A stretch of DNA of 64,000 bases, taken from contig NZ_CP145886.1 of assembly GCF_038049935.1 (NCBI RefSeq), positions 1,434,501 to 1,498,500 on the forward strand. The letters are read 5' to 3'. The position numbers and the translations under genes were made by a program. This document shows, piece by piece, positions 35,999 through 44,530 of the stretch (position 1 is the first letter of the stretch; the number at the start of each line of letters is the position of its first letter). The stretch comes from Rossellomorea sp. y25. Its GTDB lineage: Bacteria; Bacillota; Bacilli; Bacillales; Bacillaceae_B. The notes beneath the pieces are model-generated. The model was given only the letters and a program-made list of their open reading frames with translations. It made no database searches and was not told where the DNA came from.

Positions 35999-36179
35999 AC
36001 TGAAATGACTATAATACACAATGGGGTATGTAGATTCCTACGCTTTTTTTGTTAGACTTCCAGCCTCCCGATCCACATCCGACCACAGACGGAGGAAAAA
36101 ACCACCAATAGACCCTCAAGTTCACTTAACCTTCCTTATATGATAAAGATAGTTAATCATTGATGGGAGACGGTTATTC

Positions 36180-37451
36180 ATGAAAAAAATGATCGAAATC
36201 TTTAAGAATCCAATATTTCTAAAGTTATTTTTTGCTAATTTCACTTCGCATATGGGAAGTGTGATTGGTTTGACTGCCTTTATGTTTTATCTGCTGGATC
36301 GGTTTTCCGAGCAACCCATGTATGCTTCCCTGACTGAAATGATGTACTCATTACCCACTCTTCTCGTCTTCTTTCTTGTTGGAGTATTCGCTGACAGAAT
36401 GGACCGGCAAAAAATCGCCTATCACTGTGATACAATCAGTGCGTTCCTTACACTTTTATTATTCGGGGCCATCTACATTGGCTGGCTGCCCCTCATATTT
36501 ACGATCTTGTTTCTACGAAGCGGCGTTCAGAAGTTTTTCTTTCCTGCTGAACAGGGGATATTGCAAGGAGTGCTTTCGAAAGATGATTATTCAACGGCCG
36601 CCGGCTTGAATCAGATGGTGATGAGCTTGTTTATGTTACTTGGAAATGCAGTGGCCATCTTTGTATATTGGACGGCGGGGATCTACGGTGCGATTGCAGT
36701 CGATTTTGTTACATTCGTTATTTCTGCCATCTTAATCAGGAAATGTATCATTCCTGAAGAGGTTCGTCTTCCAAACGGCAAGCATACGTGGACAGACTTG
36801 AACATTCAGTCTGTGAGGAAGGATTTTACAGCGGGGATGAATTATATTCTGAATCACAAGCTGTTGTTATCCTTAATTGGAGGGTTTGTCGTATTTGGAA
36901 TTGTGAACGGCGGATTCTCGGTCATTCCTATTTTTATATTGAAATATAAATTAGCCCCAGAGTCTTATGAAGAATATTCGATTCTATTAGGTGTCGCATT
37001 CGGCGCGGGTGTATTGATCGGCAGTATCTTCTCTTCGATGCTTGCTCAGAAGTATAAGTTTCATGTGTTGATCGTTGCAGGGCTGGTTATTTCCGGAACA
37101 TTTATCATCGCAGCATCTTTTGCGCCTGCGACTTGGATCTTCCTCACGATCATCTTTTTTGCCGCATTGGGGTTACCCCTTGTGAATATTGCCATCGGAG
37201 GATGGATGCCGAGCATCATTGATCCAAAAATGATGGGCAGGGTGCAAGGGTGGATCAATCCTCTTATGATGCTGTCACAATCGATTACACTGGGAGTGAT
37301 TGCCTTGACATTCCCTACCGTCGTAACCGTTGAAATGCTCTACTGGCTCGTTGGAGGATGCCTAATCATAGTAGGTATCTTCTACACCATCATTCTACCT
37401 AAATATGTGAAAGAAGAAAAGAATGCTCAGCCTGCTGTTCTGAATGGCTAA
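36180..37451 (+). CDS. MFS transporter
   Basis: 423 aa with 12 predicted membrane segments. N-terminus FKNPIFLKLFFANFTSHMGSVIGLTAFMFYLLD and the loop GVFADRMDRQKIAY (motif A between TM2 and TM3) are typical of MFS efflux permeases related to macrolide/enterobactin exporters. Strong GATGGGAGACGG upstream. Monocistronic with its own terminator. Substrate unknown. Confidence 0.87.
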   Translation: MKKMIEIFKNPIFLKLFFANFTSHMGSVIGLTAFMFYLLDRFSEQPMYASLTEMMYSLPTLLVFFLVGVFADRMDRQKIAYHCDTISAFLTLLLFGAIYIGWLPLIFTILFLRSGVQKFFFPAEQGILQGVLSKDDYSTAAGLNQMVMSLFMLLGNAVAIFVYWTAGIYGAIAVDFVTFVISAILIRKCIIPEEVRLPNGKHTWTDLNIQSVRKDFTAGMNYILNHKLLLSLIGGFVVFGIVNGGFSVIPIFILKYKLAPESYEEYSILLGVAFGAGVLIGSIFSSMLAQKYKFHVLIVAGLVISGTFIIAASFAPATWIFLTIIFFAALGLPLVNIAIGGWMPSIIDPKMMGRVQGWINPLMMLSQSITLGVIALTFPTVVTVEMLYWLVGGCLIIVGIFYTIILPKYVKEEKNAQPAVLNG

Positions 37452-37459
37452 GTGAGATT

Positions 37460-37502
37460 CCCTCTATGAATAGAAAAGGGCTATTCATAGAGGGCTTTAT
37501 TG
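37460..37502 (+). terminator. Intrinsic terminator after MFS gene
   Basis: CCCTCTATGAATAG / CTATTCATAGAGGG, 14-bp stem, then CTTTATT. Confidence 0.85.
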
Positions 37503-37507
37503 TGGGA

Positions 37508-37640
37508 TTTCCCGAAAAGTTTGTTGCTATTTTAGAGAAGAAGTAGTTGATTTCCGCTACAGGATGCTCGCTTTCCGCGGGGCTGGCTCGGCCGAACGCT
37601 AGCTGCAAGCGGAGCGGTTCTCCTCACCATCCAGCACACA
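37508..37640. repeat. Degraded interspersed repeat, copy 2
   Basis: TTTCCCGAAAAGTTTGTTGC...GTAGTTGATTTCCGCTACAGGATGCTCGCTTTCCGCGGGG: same family as 14133-14232 and less decayed. Sits between the MFS terminator and the sigY promoter. The remaining DNA to 37820 contains the ECF promoter listed separately. Confidence 0.7.
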
Positions 37641-37748
37641 CTGATTGACAGAGCCCTGGCAGATCCAATGTTATAAAGAAACAATCTTTGCGAAAAAAGG
37701 CTTTTGAAAATAGAATGAAAATATTTCAAAAAAAGTATAATGATTTTA

Positions 37749-37773
37749 TGAACGATTTTTCTTCTTGTGCGTC
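37749..37773 (+). promoter_or_regulatory. ECF-sigma autoregulatory promoter
   Basis: TGAACG at -35 and CGTC at -10 with a 16-base spacer, the pattern of SigY-type promoters, 48 bases before sigY. Confidence 0.75.
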
Positions 37774-37820
37774 TTATTAATGAACTCGCAGGCTGGGGTG
37801 GAAAGAAAGGACAGTAAAGG

Positions 37821-38360
37821 ATGGAAGAGAGAGATCTGATCAAACGGGCGAAAAAAGGGAATCACGAAGCCTTTGCTATTCTTTTTCGAGAGCATTATCC
37901 TTTTCTAGTGAAATACTTAATGAAAGTGACAATGAATCGGGATCAGGCAGAGGAGCTTGCTCAGGATACAATGGCAAAATGTGTAGAGAAGATTCATCAA
38001 TACAATGGGAAATCAAAATTTTCATCATGGCTGATTTCCATCGCAACCAATCGTTATATTGATCTGCAGCGTAAAAAGAAAAGAGAACAGAACTGGCAGA
38101 ATGAAGAAGTGAACGTTAGAAAATTAAAATGGGAGATGGAGTCAAGGAATGAAGAATGGAATGATGTGCTGGCAGCCCTATCCACACTATCAGAAGATAT
38201 CAGGCTCCCTATCATCCTTAAACATTACTACGGTTATTCCTATGAAGAGATTGGTCAAATGACAGAAGTGCCACCTGGGACAGTGAAATCCCGTGTTCAT
38301 CATGGGATCATCCGGCTGAGGAAGGAGTTGAAAATAGATGAACAATCATCAGGAACATAA
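37821..38360 (+). CDS. sigY: ECF sigma factor SigY
   Basis: 179 aa. Region 2 (~20-85: REHYPFLVKYLMKVTMNRDQAEELAQDTMAKCVEKIHQYNGKSKFSSWLISIATNRYIDLQRKKK) and region 4 (~115-170: YGYSYEEIGQMTEVPPGTVKSRVHHGIIRLRKEL). The operon sigY-yxlC-yxlD is as in B. subtilis, where SigY responds to envelope stress and maintains an antibiotic plasmid-like locus. Preceded by its own ECF-type promoter. AAGGAAAG upstream of ATG 37821. Confidence 0.9.
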   Translation: MEERDLIKRAKKGNHEAFAILFREHYPFLVKYLMKVTMNRDQAEELAQDTMAKCVEKIHQYNGKSKFSSWLISIATNRYIDLQRKKKREQNWQNEEVNVRKLKWEMESRNEEWNDVLAALSTLSEDIRLPIILKHYYGYSYEEIGQMTEVPPGTVKSRVHHGIIRLRKELKIDEQSSGT

Positions 38361-38658
38361 CGATGAATTAAAGAAATTACTGGAGGAGGGATTCCAGTCA
38401 ATTGATGAAGACATTGACGAAAGCACCCCGTCCCTGCAGTGGTTCGAGCAATTAGTAGAGGATAAGCAAGTGGAGCTTAAAGCAAGGTTTAAACGAGATC
38501 TCACCATCTTTCTTCTTCTGGCCTGTTGTATCTTGACTGTGTTTTCCCTTACGTTATTTCAAATGCCAATTCTATTTCTTCTCCTTCAAGTCGCCATCTT
38601 TGTGGGAGCCTCGATCTTTACTGGCATAACATATACGAAAAAGGTGAAAAGGATATGA
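38338..38658 (+). CDS. yxlC: YxlC-like negative regulator of SigY
   Basis: 106 aa. Acidic cytoplasmic N-terminus (~1-55), then two membrane helices (~57-77, ~80-98) and a basic tail: the layout of a membrane-tethered anti-sigma factor. Starts inside the sigY stop region (23-base overlap) after GAAGGAG, so it is translated with the sigma factor. Sequence identity to B. subtilis YxlC is by position and architecture; no zinc anti-sigma motif is present. Confidence 0.8.
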   Translation: MNNHQEHNDELKKLLEEGFQSIDEDIDESTPSLQWFEQLVEDKQVELKARFKRDLTIFLLLACCILTVFSLTLFQMPILFLLLQVAIFVGASIFTGITYTKKVKRI

Positions 38659-38867
38659 CGAAAGAAGAACTATATATTTTACCCCTTGTCATTCCGATCC
38701 TTCTGACTCAAAGTATTTACCTGTTTATCGATGCCCGGAAGAACGGACATAACTATTGGTTCTGGGGGATCTGGGGATTGATTCAGTGCCCGTTTCCACT
38801 TATCTTTTATTTCATATTTGCAAAGAAGATTTGGAGAAAATTCAAGGCAGGGGAGAGGGAATCATGA
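38655..38867 (+). CDS. yxlD: YxlD-like membrane protein
   Basis: 70 aa from ATG 38655 (AAGGTGAAAAGGAT upstream, overlapping the yxlC stop). Two membrane helices: ILPLVIPILLTQSIYLFID and WFWGIWGLIQCPFPLIFYFI, with a basic C-terminus. Phospholipase-D N-terminus-like (PLDc_N) pattern with Arg-Lys-Gly-His between the helices. In B. subtilis YxlD acts with YxlC to inhibit SigY. Confidence 0.8.
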   Translation: MTKEELYILPLVIPILLTQSIYLFIDARKNGHNYWFWGIWGLIQCPFPLIFYFIFAKKIWRKFKAGERES

Positions 38868-39178
38868 TTATTGTGACAACCGATTTTGTACCAGGTAAAG
38901 AAGTAAAAGAATTAAAAGGATTTGTAAGGGGTAGTACCGTACAAGCCAAGCATATTGGCAAAGACATTATTGCCGGTCTTAAAACTATTATTGGTGGAGA
39001 AATAAGCGAATACAGTGAGTTGATGGAGGAGGCAAGGAAACAGGCGATAGATCGTATGATGGAAGAAGCTTCTCAAAAAGGTGCAAATGCCGTTATTGCC
39101 GTTCGTTTAGAAACCTCTGCCGTCATGCAGAATGCTTCAGAAATTATTGCTTACGGAACGGCTGTCGTCGTGGAATAA
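38864..39178 (+). CDS. YbjQ/UPF0145 (DUF74) protein
   Basis: 104 aa from ATG 38864, four-base overlap with yxlD; GGAGAGGG upstream. Matches the YbjQ family (heavy-metal-binding-domain fold): KELKGFVRGSTVQAKHIGKD, MEEARKQAIDRMMEEASQKGANAVIAVR, EIIAYGTAVVV. Pentameric barrel of unknown function. Being last gene in the sigY operon suggests a stress role; no terminator is obvious immediately after it. Confidence 0.85.
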   Translation: MIIVTTDFVPGKEVKELKGFVRGSTVQAKHIGKDIIAGLKTIIGGEISEYSELMEEARKQAIDRMMEEASQKGANAVIAVRLETSAVMQNASEIIAYGTAVVVE

Positions 39179-39246
39179 ATGAAAAGTGAAAGCGTAGAAT
39201 AATGGTGGTTCACTATTGATGTGGTATCACATATAGTATATAGAAA

Positions 39247-39321
39247 ATTAATAATAAAAATAATATTGACACAATTTCAAGCGTATAGTATGGTTATTAA
39301 TGGAATTAATAATAAAAATGA
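39247..39321 (+). promoter_or_regulatory. bmr leader promoter with flanking AT repeats
   Basis: -35 TTGACA (39266-39271), 17-base spacer, -10 TATGGT (39289-39294). The 16-mer AATTAATAATAAAAAT occurs on both sides (39247 and 39304), and TTATTAAT-GGA-ATTAATAA (39294-39313) is a palindrome just after the -10. Candidate sites for a transition-state regulator such as AbrB (known for B. subtilis bmr) or another repressor. Confidence 0.6.
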
Positions 39322-39335
39322 ATGGAGGGTTTGTG

Positions 39336-39401
39336 ATGATGAAAGTGTATACAATTCATGGAGTACCAGCAGCCAATTTCATATCATCACATAACCAGTA
39401 A
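39336..39401 (+). CDS. Leader peptide 1 of the bmrCD operon
   Basis: 21 codons, MMKVYTIHGVPAANFISSHNQ, with GGAGGG six bases before the ATG and immediately after the promoter. It ends before two hairpins, the second a terminator. In B. subtilis the bmrCD exporter is controlled by translation of a small upstream ORF (bmrB) and transcription attenuation; this ORF has the right place for such a sensor peptide, although its sequence is different from what I know. Confidence 0.6.
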   Translation: MMKVYTIHGVPAANFISSHNQ

Positions 39402-39434
39402 CTCCTTAATCATTCTGAAATATGAATATTAATG

Positions 39435-39460
39435 GCACAGGTTATGCATATAATCTGTGC
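39435..39460 (+). other. Leader hairpin 1 (possible anti-terminator or weak terminator)
   Basis: GCACAGGTTAT-GCAT-ATAATCTGTGC, 11-bp stem with one G-U pair, followed by TTTTGT, 33 bases after the stop of leader peptide 1. Confidence 0.65.
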
Positions 39461-39477
39461 TTTTGTATGTCCAAAAA

Positions 39478-39575
39478 CAAAGACGGACGTTTTAAGGCGC
39501 AACAGATTGGTGGGGATTCGAAAGGAAACCTCTATCAGATCTAGTGTTAAAAGCCTTAAGCGTCTGTCTTTTTTT
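39478..39575 (+). terminator. Attenuator terminator before bmrCD
   Basis: AAAGACGGACGTTTTAAGGC pairs with GCCTTAAGCGTCTGTCTTTT (one two-base bulge) around a ~54-base inner region that has its own pairing (GGTGGGGATT...AACCTC). The outer stem ends in seven T. It lies between the leader promoter and bmrC, so read-through must be regulated. Confidence 0.75.
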
Positions 39576-39641
39576 CGTTTAGGTGTACCCAAGGACCATC
39601 CTTGATCACATATATACCTAATTTAGAAGGAGGAAATGAAT

Positions 39642-39698
39642 ATGTTAATCATTCAAATGAAGAAGATGATGTCTGCTGTGGAGACAGAAGGCGGATAG
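39642..39698 (+). CDS. Leader peptide 2 of the bmrCD operon
   Basis: 18 codons, MLIIQMKKMMSAVETEGG, with GAAGGAGGAAA nine bases before the ATG, located after the attenuator and 32 bases before bmrC. Excellent ribosome site, so very likely translated; may couple translation into bmrC or sense stalled ribosomes. Confidence 0.5.
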   Translation: MLIIQMKKMMSAVETEGG

Positions 39699-39730
39699 TG
39701 AAGAAAATCAACAAGAGGAGGTAATGTGGA

Positions 39731-41488
39731 ATGTTTAGTATTTTTAAGAAATTATCATGGTTTTTTATTGAAAATTGGAAGAGATATACGGTGGCGATCG
39801 TTCTATTGACGATTGTCGGAATCCTTGATGTGATTCCCCCTAAGCTTGTCGGAAATGCCATTGATGACATTCACCTGGGTGCGATGACGTGGGATGTCGT
39901 AGGGGAATATCTGTGGTTGATCGCCGGGATCGCTATCATATCGTACGCAATGACGTATGTGTGGATGTATCAATTATTTGGAGGGGCCTTTCTGGTTGAA
40001 CGGAAGCTCCGCAGTAAATTCATGGGACATTTGTTAAAGATGACACCGACGTTTTTCGAGAAAAATCGTACGGGAGATTTAATGGCAAGGGCAACGAATG
40101 ACCTGAAGGCTATCTCGGTCACAGCCGGTTTCGGAGTGTTGACCTTAATCGATTCCAGTGTCTTTATGTTAACGATCCTTTTTACAATGGGATTTCTTAT
40201 CAGCTGGAAACTGACCATAGCGGCTATACTGCCATTGCCGATCATGGCAATGTTGATGAAGGTGTACGGTGCGAGAATTCATAAGAGATTTACGGAAGCT
40301 CAGGATTCATTCGGGGACTTGAATGATAAAGTGCTTGAGTCCATTGCGGGCGTTCGTGTCATTCGTGCGTACGTCCAGGAAAGAGCTGATGAGAAGCGTT
40401 TCGCTGATATGACAGAAGATGTATATAACAAGAATATAGGAGTGGCAAAGATTGACTCACTCTTTGAACCTACCATAAAAGTACTTGTAGGGCTAAGTTA
40501 TTTAATTGGACTCGGCTACGGGGCATATCTTGTGTTTCATCAGTCGATCACATTGGGAGAGCTTGTTTCCTTTAATGTGTATCTCGGTATGCTGATTTGG
40601 CCGATGTTTGCCATTGGTGAGTTAATAAATGTCATGCAGCGCGGAAATGCCTCACTTGACCGGGTTCAGGAGACCCTTGATTATGTTCAGGACGTCCAGG
40701 ATTCTGAGACTCCTCAATGGATAGATTCTCCTGATCGCATAGGGTTTAAGGATGTGGACTTTCAATATCCATCCTCACAAGTGTTAAATCTGTCCCATAT
40801 TAATGTGAATATCCATCAAGGAAGCACTCTTGGAATCGTCGGGAAGACTGGAAGTGGAAAAACGACCTTTATCAAGCAGCTCCTCCGTGAATACCCTGCC
40901 GGAAAAGGGGCTTTATCCATAGGAGGTGTCCCGATCAGTGACTTGACCATCCAGCAGGTAAGGGACTGGATCGGCTACGTACCCCAGGATCATGTCCTTT
41001 TCTCAAGGACCGTTAGAGAAAACATTCTGTTCGGCAGACATGATGCGACTGAACAAGACCTGGAACAAGCCATTGAACTGGCTGATTTCAAAAAAGATCT
41101 TGAAATGCTTCCGGACGGATTGACCACTCTTGTAGGAGAAAAGGGTGTGGCGCTTTCAGGTGGTCAGAAGCAACGGATTTCGATAGCCCGGGCACTTATC
41201 AAAAATCCGGAAATACTGATCCTTGATGACTCGCTATCCGCTGTTGACGCCAAGACAGAAGCAAAGATCATTGACAATATAAGAAAAGAACGTGATGGAA
41301 AAACAACGATTATTACGACTCATCGTCTCTCGGCGGTTCAGCATGCAGATTGGATCATCGTATTTGAAGATGGAAAAGTGGTAGAAGAAGGGGTACATGA
41401 ACGACTCCTTGAAAACGGTGGTTGGTATAAAGAACAATTCGATCGCCAACAAGTTGAAGATTCCTCACTAGAGGAGGTGGGCGCATGA
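39731..41488 (+). CDS. bmrC: BmrC, heterodimeric ABC multidrug exporter subunit with degenerate ATP site
   Basis: 585 aa: six-helix exporter domain (~15-310) and nucleotide-binding domain (~340-570) with Walker A GKTGSGKT, signature LSGGQKQR and H-loop THRLS. After Walker B the catalytic Glu is replaced by Asp at position 500 (ILILDDSLSAVD), exactly as in B. subtilis BmrC, so this subunit supplies the non-canonical ATP site. RBS GAGGAGGT. Four-base overlap with bmrD; the two form the drug exporter in the membrane. Confidence 0.95.
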   Translation: MFSIFKKLSWFFIENWKRYTVAIVLLTIVGILDVIPPKLVGNAIDDIHLGAMTWDVVGEYLWLIAGIAIISYAMTYVWMYQLFGGAFLVERKLRSKFMGHLLKMTPTFFEKNRTGDLMARATNDLKAISVTAGFGVLTLIDSSVFMLTILFTMGFLISWKLTIAAILPLPIMAMLMKVYGARIHKRFTEAQDSFGDLNDKVLESIAGVRVIRAYVQERADEKRFADMTEDVYNKNIGVAKIDSLFEPTIKVLVGLSYLIGLGYGAYLVFHQSITLGELVSFNVYLGMLIWPMFAIGELINVMQRGNASLDRVQETLDYVQDVQDSETPQWIDSPDRIGFKDVDFQYPSSQVLNLSHINVNIHQGSTLGIVGKTGSGKTTFIKQLLREYPAGKGALSIGGVPISDLTIQQVRDWIGYVPQDHVLFSRTVRENILFGRHDATEQDLEQAIELADFKKDLEMLPDGLTTLVGEKGVALSGGQKQRISIARALIKNPEILILDDSLSAVDAKTEAKIIDNIRKERDGKTTIITTHRLSAVQHADWIIVFEDGKVVEEGVHERLLENGGWYKEQFDRQQVEDSSLEEVGA

Positions 41489-43503
41489 ACGTCGGAAGAA
41501 AACTAGTCGATTATGCCCTTATTTACAAAAAAATCATTATTGCTGCCCTTTTGATGCTTAGTGTGTCAGTAGCGGCAGAACTTGCAGGACCTTTCATTGC
41601 AAAAAAACTGATCGATGATCATATTCTTGGAATAGAATCAACCTGGTATGAAACAGTGGAGGGAAAAGAAGCTGTTTCCTATGAGGGCAATTGGTATAAG
41701 CGTGATCAATATTTCTCTGAAGGGGAGAGCAAAGGGGAAGACATCCGTATTCTTCAAGTGGGAAGAGCATTTTATTTCGTTCCTTCTAGTGTTTCCTTTG
41801 ATGGTGAACGATCTGTCACAGCAGGGGAAATGACCATTACAAAAGGGGATGAGTCAGCAACTTATCCCGCCCAAAAATTGAAGGGAAACGAGCTGCTGCG
41901 TTTTTATAATCCGGAAATCCCGAAAATTATCAAATTGATTGCCTTTTATTTTGGCTTATTGGTAATCGCCGCCTTTTTCCAATACGGTCAGCGATTCTAC
42001 CTTCAGAAAGCTGCAAACCGTGTGATTCAGAAAATGCGTAATGACGTTTTTCAGCATATCCAGAAGCTGCCGATCCGTTATTTTGATAATCTGCCGGCAG
42101 GGAAGGTCGTAGCGAGGATCACAAACGACACCGAAGCGATCAGAGACCTGTATGTAACAGTTTTATCGACTTTTTTCTCAAGTACGATTTATATTATTGG
42201 AATTTATATAGCACTCTTTATACTTGATGCGAAATTGGCGGCCATCTGCTTGATCCTGATCCCGATTCTGGTTGTATGGACGTACCTGTACCGTATTTAT
42301 GCGTCTAAATACAATCACATCATCAGATCGAAAGTGAGCGATATCAATGCCATGATCAATGAATCGATACAGGGCATGAACATCATTCAGGCTTTCAGCA
42401 GAGAGAAGAAAACAAACGAAGAATTCGAAGACTTGAACGAAACTCACTTCAAATATCAAAATAAACTTTTAAGCTTAAATTCAATGACCTCCCATAACCT
42501 TGTAGGGGTATTAAGAAATATCACCTTCGTGGCATTCATATGGTATTTCGGAGGAGCCTCTACCGGAGTAGGATCGGTGGTAACATTGGGCGTACTATAT
42601 GCCTTTGTCGATTACATCAACCGTTTGTTCCAGCCGGTGACAGGAATCGTAAATCAGCTTGCGAACCTTGAACAGGCACTAGTGGCAGGGGAGCGGGTTT
42701 TCCGACTGCTAGAAGAGAGTGGAACTTCTGTTGAAGATGAGAAAATGAATCGTTATGAGGGAAATGTCAGCTTTGAGAATGTTTTCTTTGGGTACAAGGA
42801 AAATGAATATGTATTGAAGGATATCACGTTTACCGCAAGCAGAGGCGAAACTGTTGCCCTGGTGGGACACACAGGTTCAGGGAAAAGCTCGATCATGAAT
42901 CTATTATTCCGTTTCTACGATAGCAATGAAGGAAAAATCCTGATTGACGGAAAAGACATTGTCGATATTCCCTATCAAACAATTCGCGAGCATATGGGGA
43001 TTGTCTTACAGGATCCTTATTTGTTTACGGGTACAATCGCATCCAACGTAAGTCTTGATGATCCTCGGATTTCGAGGGAACAGGTGGAAGAAGCACTCAA
43101 GGCCGTTGGTGCGGAAAAGGTGTTCAAAAACCTTGAGAACGGCTATGACGAACCCGTGATCGAGAAAGGAAGCACTCTTTCTTCAGGGCAGCGTCAATTG
43201 ATTTCCTTTGCACGGGCTCTCGCCTTTAATCCAGCGATCCTGATTTTGGATGAAGCGACGTCGAGTATTGATACAGAGACGGAAGCCATCATTCAAGAAG
43301 CGATGGAAGTGTTGAAGAAGGGAAGAACGACCTTCATCATCGCTCATCGACTTTCTACGATTAAGAATGCCGATCAAATACTGGTTTTAGATCGAGGGGA
43401 AATCGTCGAACGGGGCAATCATGACGAATTGATGAAGCGGATGGGACGATACCATCAAATGTACCAGCTCCAGCAGGGGGCAAAAGGTGATAAGGCAGGA
43501 TAG
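41485..43503 (+). CDS. bmrD: BmrD, heterodimeric ABC multidrug exporter subunit with catalytic site
   Basis: 672 aa. Exporter domain with an ~85-residue extracytoplasmic insert between TM1 and TM2 (~45-130), as known for BmrD, then NBD (~425-660) with Walker A GHTGSGKSS, signature LSSGQRQL and an intact catalytic Glu590 (ILILDEATSSID). The signature reads LSSGQ rather than LSGGQ. Starts inside the bmrC stop codon. Exports Hoechst 33342, doxorubicin and other drugs in B. subtilis; induced there by translation inhibitors. Confidence 0.95.
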   Translation: MNVGRKLVDYALIYKKIIIAALLMLSVSVAAELAGPFIAKKLIDDHILGIESTWYETVEGKEAVSYEGNWYKRDQYFSEGESKGEDIRILQVGRAFYFVPSSVSFDGERSVTAGEMTITKGDESATYPAQKLKGNELLRFYNPEIPKIIKLIAFYFGLLVIAAFFQYGQRFYLQKAANRVIQKMRNDVFQHIQKLPIRYFDNLPAGKVVARITNDTEAIRDLYVTVLSTFFSSTIYIIGIYIALFILDAKLAAICLILIPILVVWTYLYRIYASKYNHIIRSKVSDINAMINESIQGMNIIQAFSREKKTNEEFEDLNETHFKYQNKLLSLNSMTSHNLVGVLRNITFVAFIWYFGGASTGVGSVVTLGVLYAFVDYINRLFQPVTGIVNQLANLEQALVAGERVFRLLEESGTSVEDEKMNRYEGNVSFENVFFGYKENEYVLKDITFTASRGETVALVGHTGSGKSSIMNLLFRFYDSNEGKILIDGKDIVDIPYQTIREHMGIVLQDPYLFTGTIASNVSLDDPRISREQVEEALKAVGAEKVFKNLENGYDEPVIEKGSTLSSGQRQLISFARALAFNPAILILDEATSSIDTETEAIIQEAMEVLKKGRTTFIIAHRLSTIKNADQILVLDRGEIVERGNHDELMKRMGRYHQMYQLQQGAKGDKAG

Positions 43504-43511
43504 GACACGGG

Positions 43512-43549
43512 AAGCATCCGACTGATAGAGTCGGGTGCTTTTCTTTTTT
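43512..43549 (+). terminator. Terminator of bmrCD
   Basis: GAAGCATCCGACT / AGTCGGGTGCTTTTC with T-rich tail. Confidence 0.88.
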
Positions 43550-43627
43550 AAAATTTATCCAGAAAAAGGATTTTGTCACCTCTTACAAGAACAGTAAATA
43601 GATAGAGACAATCACAAGGGGGAAATC

Positions 43628-44530
43628 ATGAAGGCACTTCGTAAACTCGTACTTATTATTGTGGGCTTTATACTGATAAGCGTGCTGCCCGTCTTATTCT
43701 ATGGAGGAGGAAACACGGAATTATATTATTTGATGATGAATGATCAAGGAAGCTCATTTGGCTTTTATCCGAAAGAATATTTCCTAGGAATTTATCATGT
43801 ATTCTCACGAATCTTTCAACAGGATCAGTGGATCTTGTTTGTTCTGAGTAAGGAATATCCGCTTCAGGATGTTCTGGCTGAACGATATTTCTACTCCATG
43901 AAGGTATTCGTATTTTCTCTGGGATTGGCGGTTGGAATTTCATTTTTAATCAGTTTATTCATCTCTCTTTCTTCCAAATGGATGCAACGTGCGTTCTTAA
44001 GTCTGGTGAATATCCTCGAATCGCTTCCCGATGTATTCATCATCATCGGTATTCAACTGGCTGTAGTGATGTATTTCCGTCATACCGGTGTGTTAATAGG
44101 GGATATTGCCATGACGGGTGAAGAATTATACCTGTTGCCGGTCACCTGCTTAACGATCGTGCCGACCGTATTCTTAATTAAAACCATCGTTCTCCTGCTG
44201 AAAGAGGAAGACCGGAAACCGTACATAGAGCTCGCCAGGGGGAAAGGTCTCAATGCATTTCAAGTCATAGTGACACATGGTTTCAGGAACGTAGTCTACA
44301 GCCTATTCTACCGATCCAAAATCATTTTCTCCTTTATGCTATCCAATTTGTTTATATTAGAAAGATTGTTCAATATGAGGGGGATAATGGATTTACTGAT
44401 CTGGTCGAGTGAATTCACTTTTGTGATTATTTCCACTGTCATCTTCCTCCCATTCTATCTGGTCTTTACTTTGATTGAGATGCGCATGAAGAAGAGCATC
44501 GGACTAAAGGAGGACGGGACCTATGCTTAA
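43628..44530 (+). CDS. ABC permease of the oligopeptide/DppB type, orphan
   Basis: 300 aa with six membrane helices and the BPD inner-membrane loop PYIELARGKGLNAFQVIVTHGFRN (~200-223), the EAA motif that docks to an ATPase. The long extracytoplasmic loop after TM1 is as in DppB/OppB. GGGGGA precedes ATG 43628. It overlaps the second permease by eight bases. No ATPase or solute-binding protein is in the operon or within 3 kb. Substrate unknown; may borrow an ATPase. Confidence 0.85.
   Translation: MKALRKLVLIIVGFILISVLPVLFYGGGNTELYYLMMNDQGSSFGFYPKEYFLGIYHVFSRIFQQDQWILFVLSKEYPLQDVLAERYFYSMKVFVFSLGLAVGISFLISLFISLSSKWMQRAFLSLVNILESLPDVFIIIGIQLAVVMYFRHTGVLIGDIAMTGEELYLLPVTCLTIVPTVFLIKTIVLLLKEEDRKPYIELARGKGLNAFQVIVTHGFRNVVYSLFYRSKIIFSFMLSNLFILERLFNMRGIMDLLIWSSEFTFVIISTVIFLPFYLVFTLIEMRMKKSIGLKEDGTYA

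Noticed and set aside
35618..36019. 133-codon minus-strand frame over repeat copy B
   Set aside because: It runs antisense into iadA and through its terminator. The heptad pattern comes from the 21-bp DNA period; no ribosome site.
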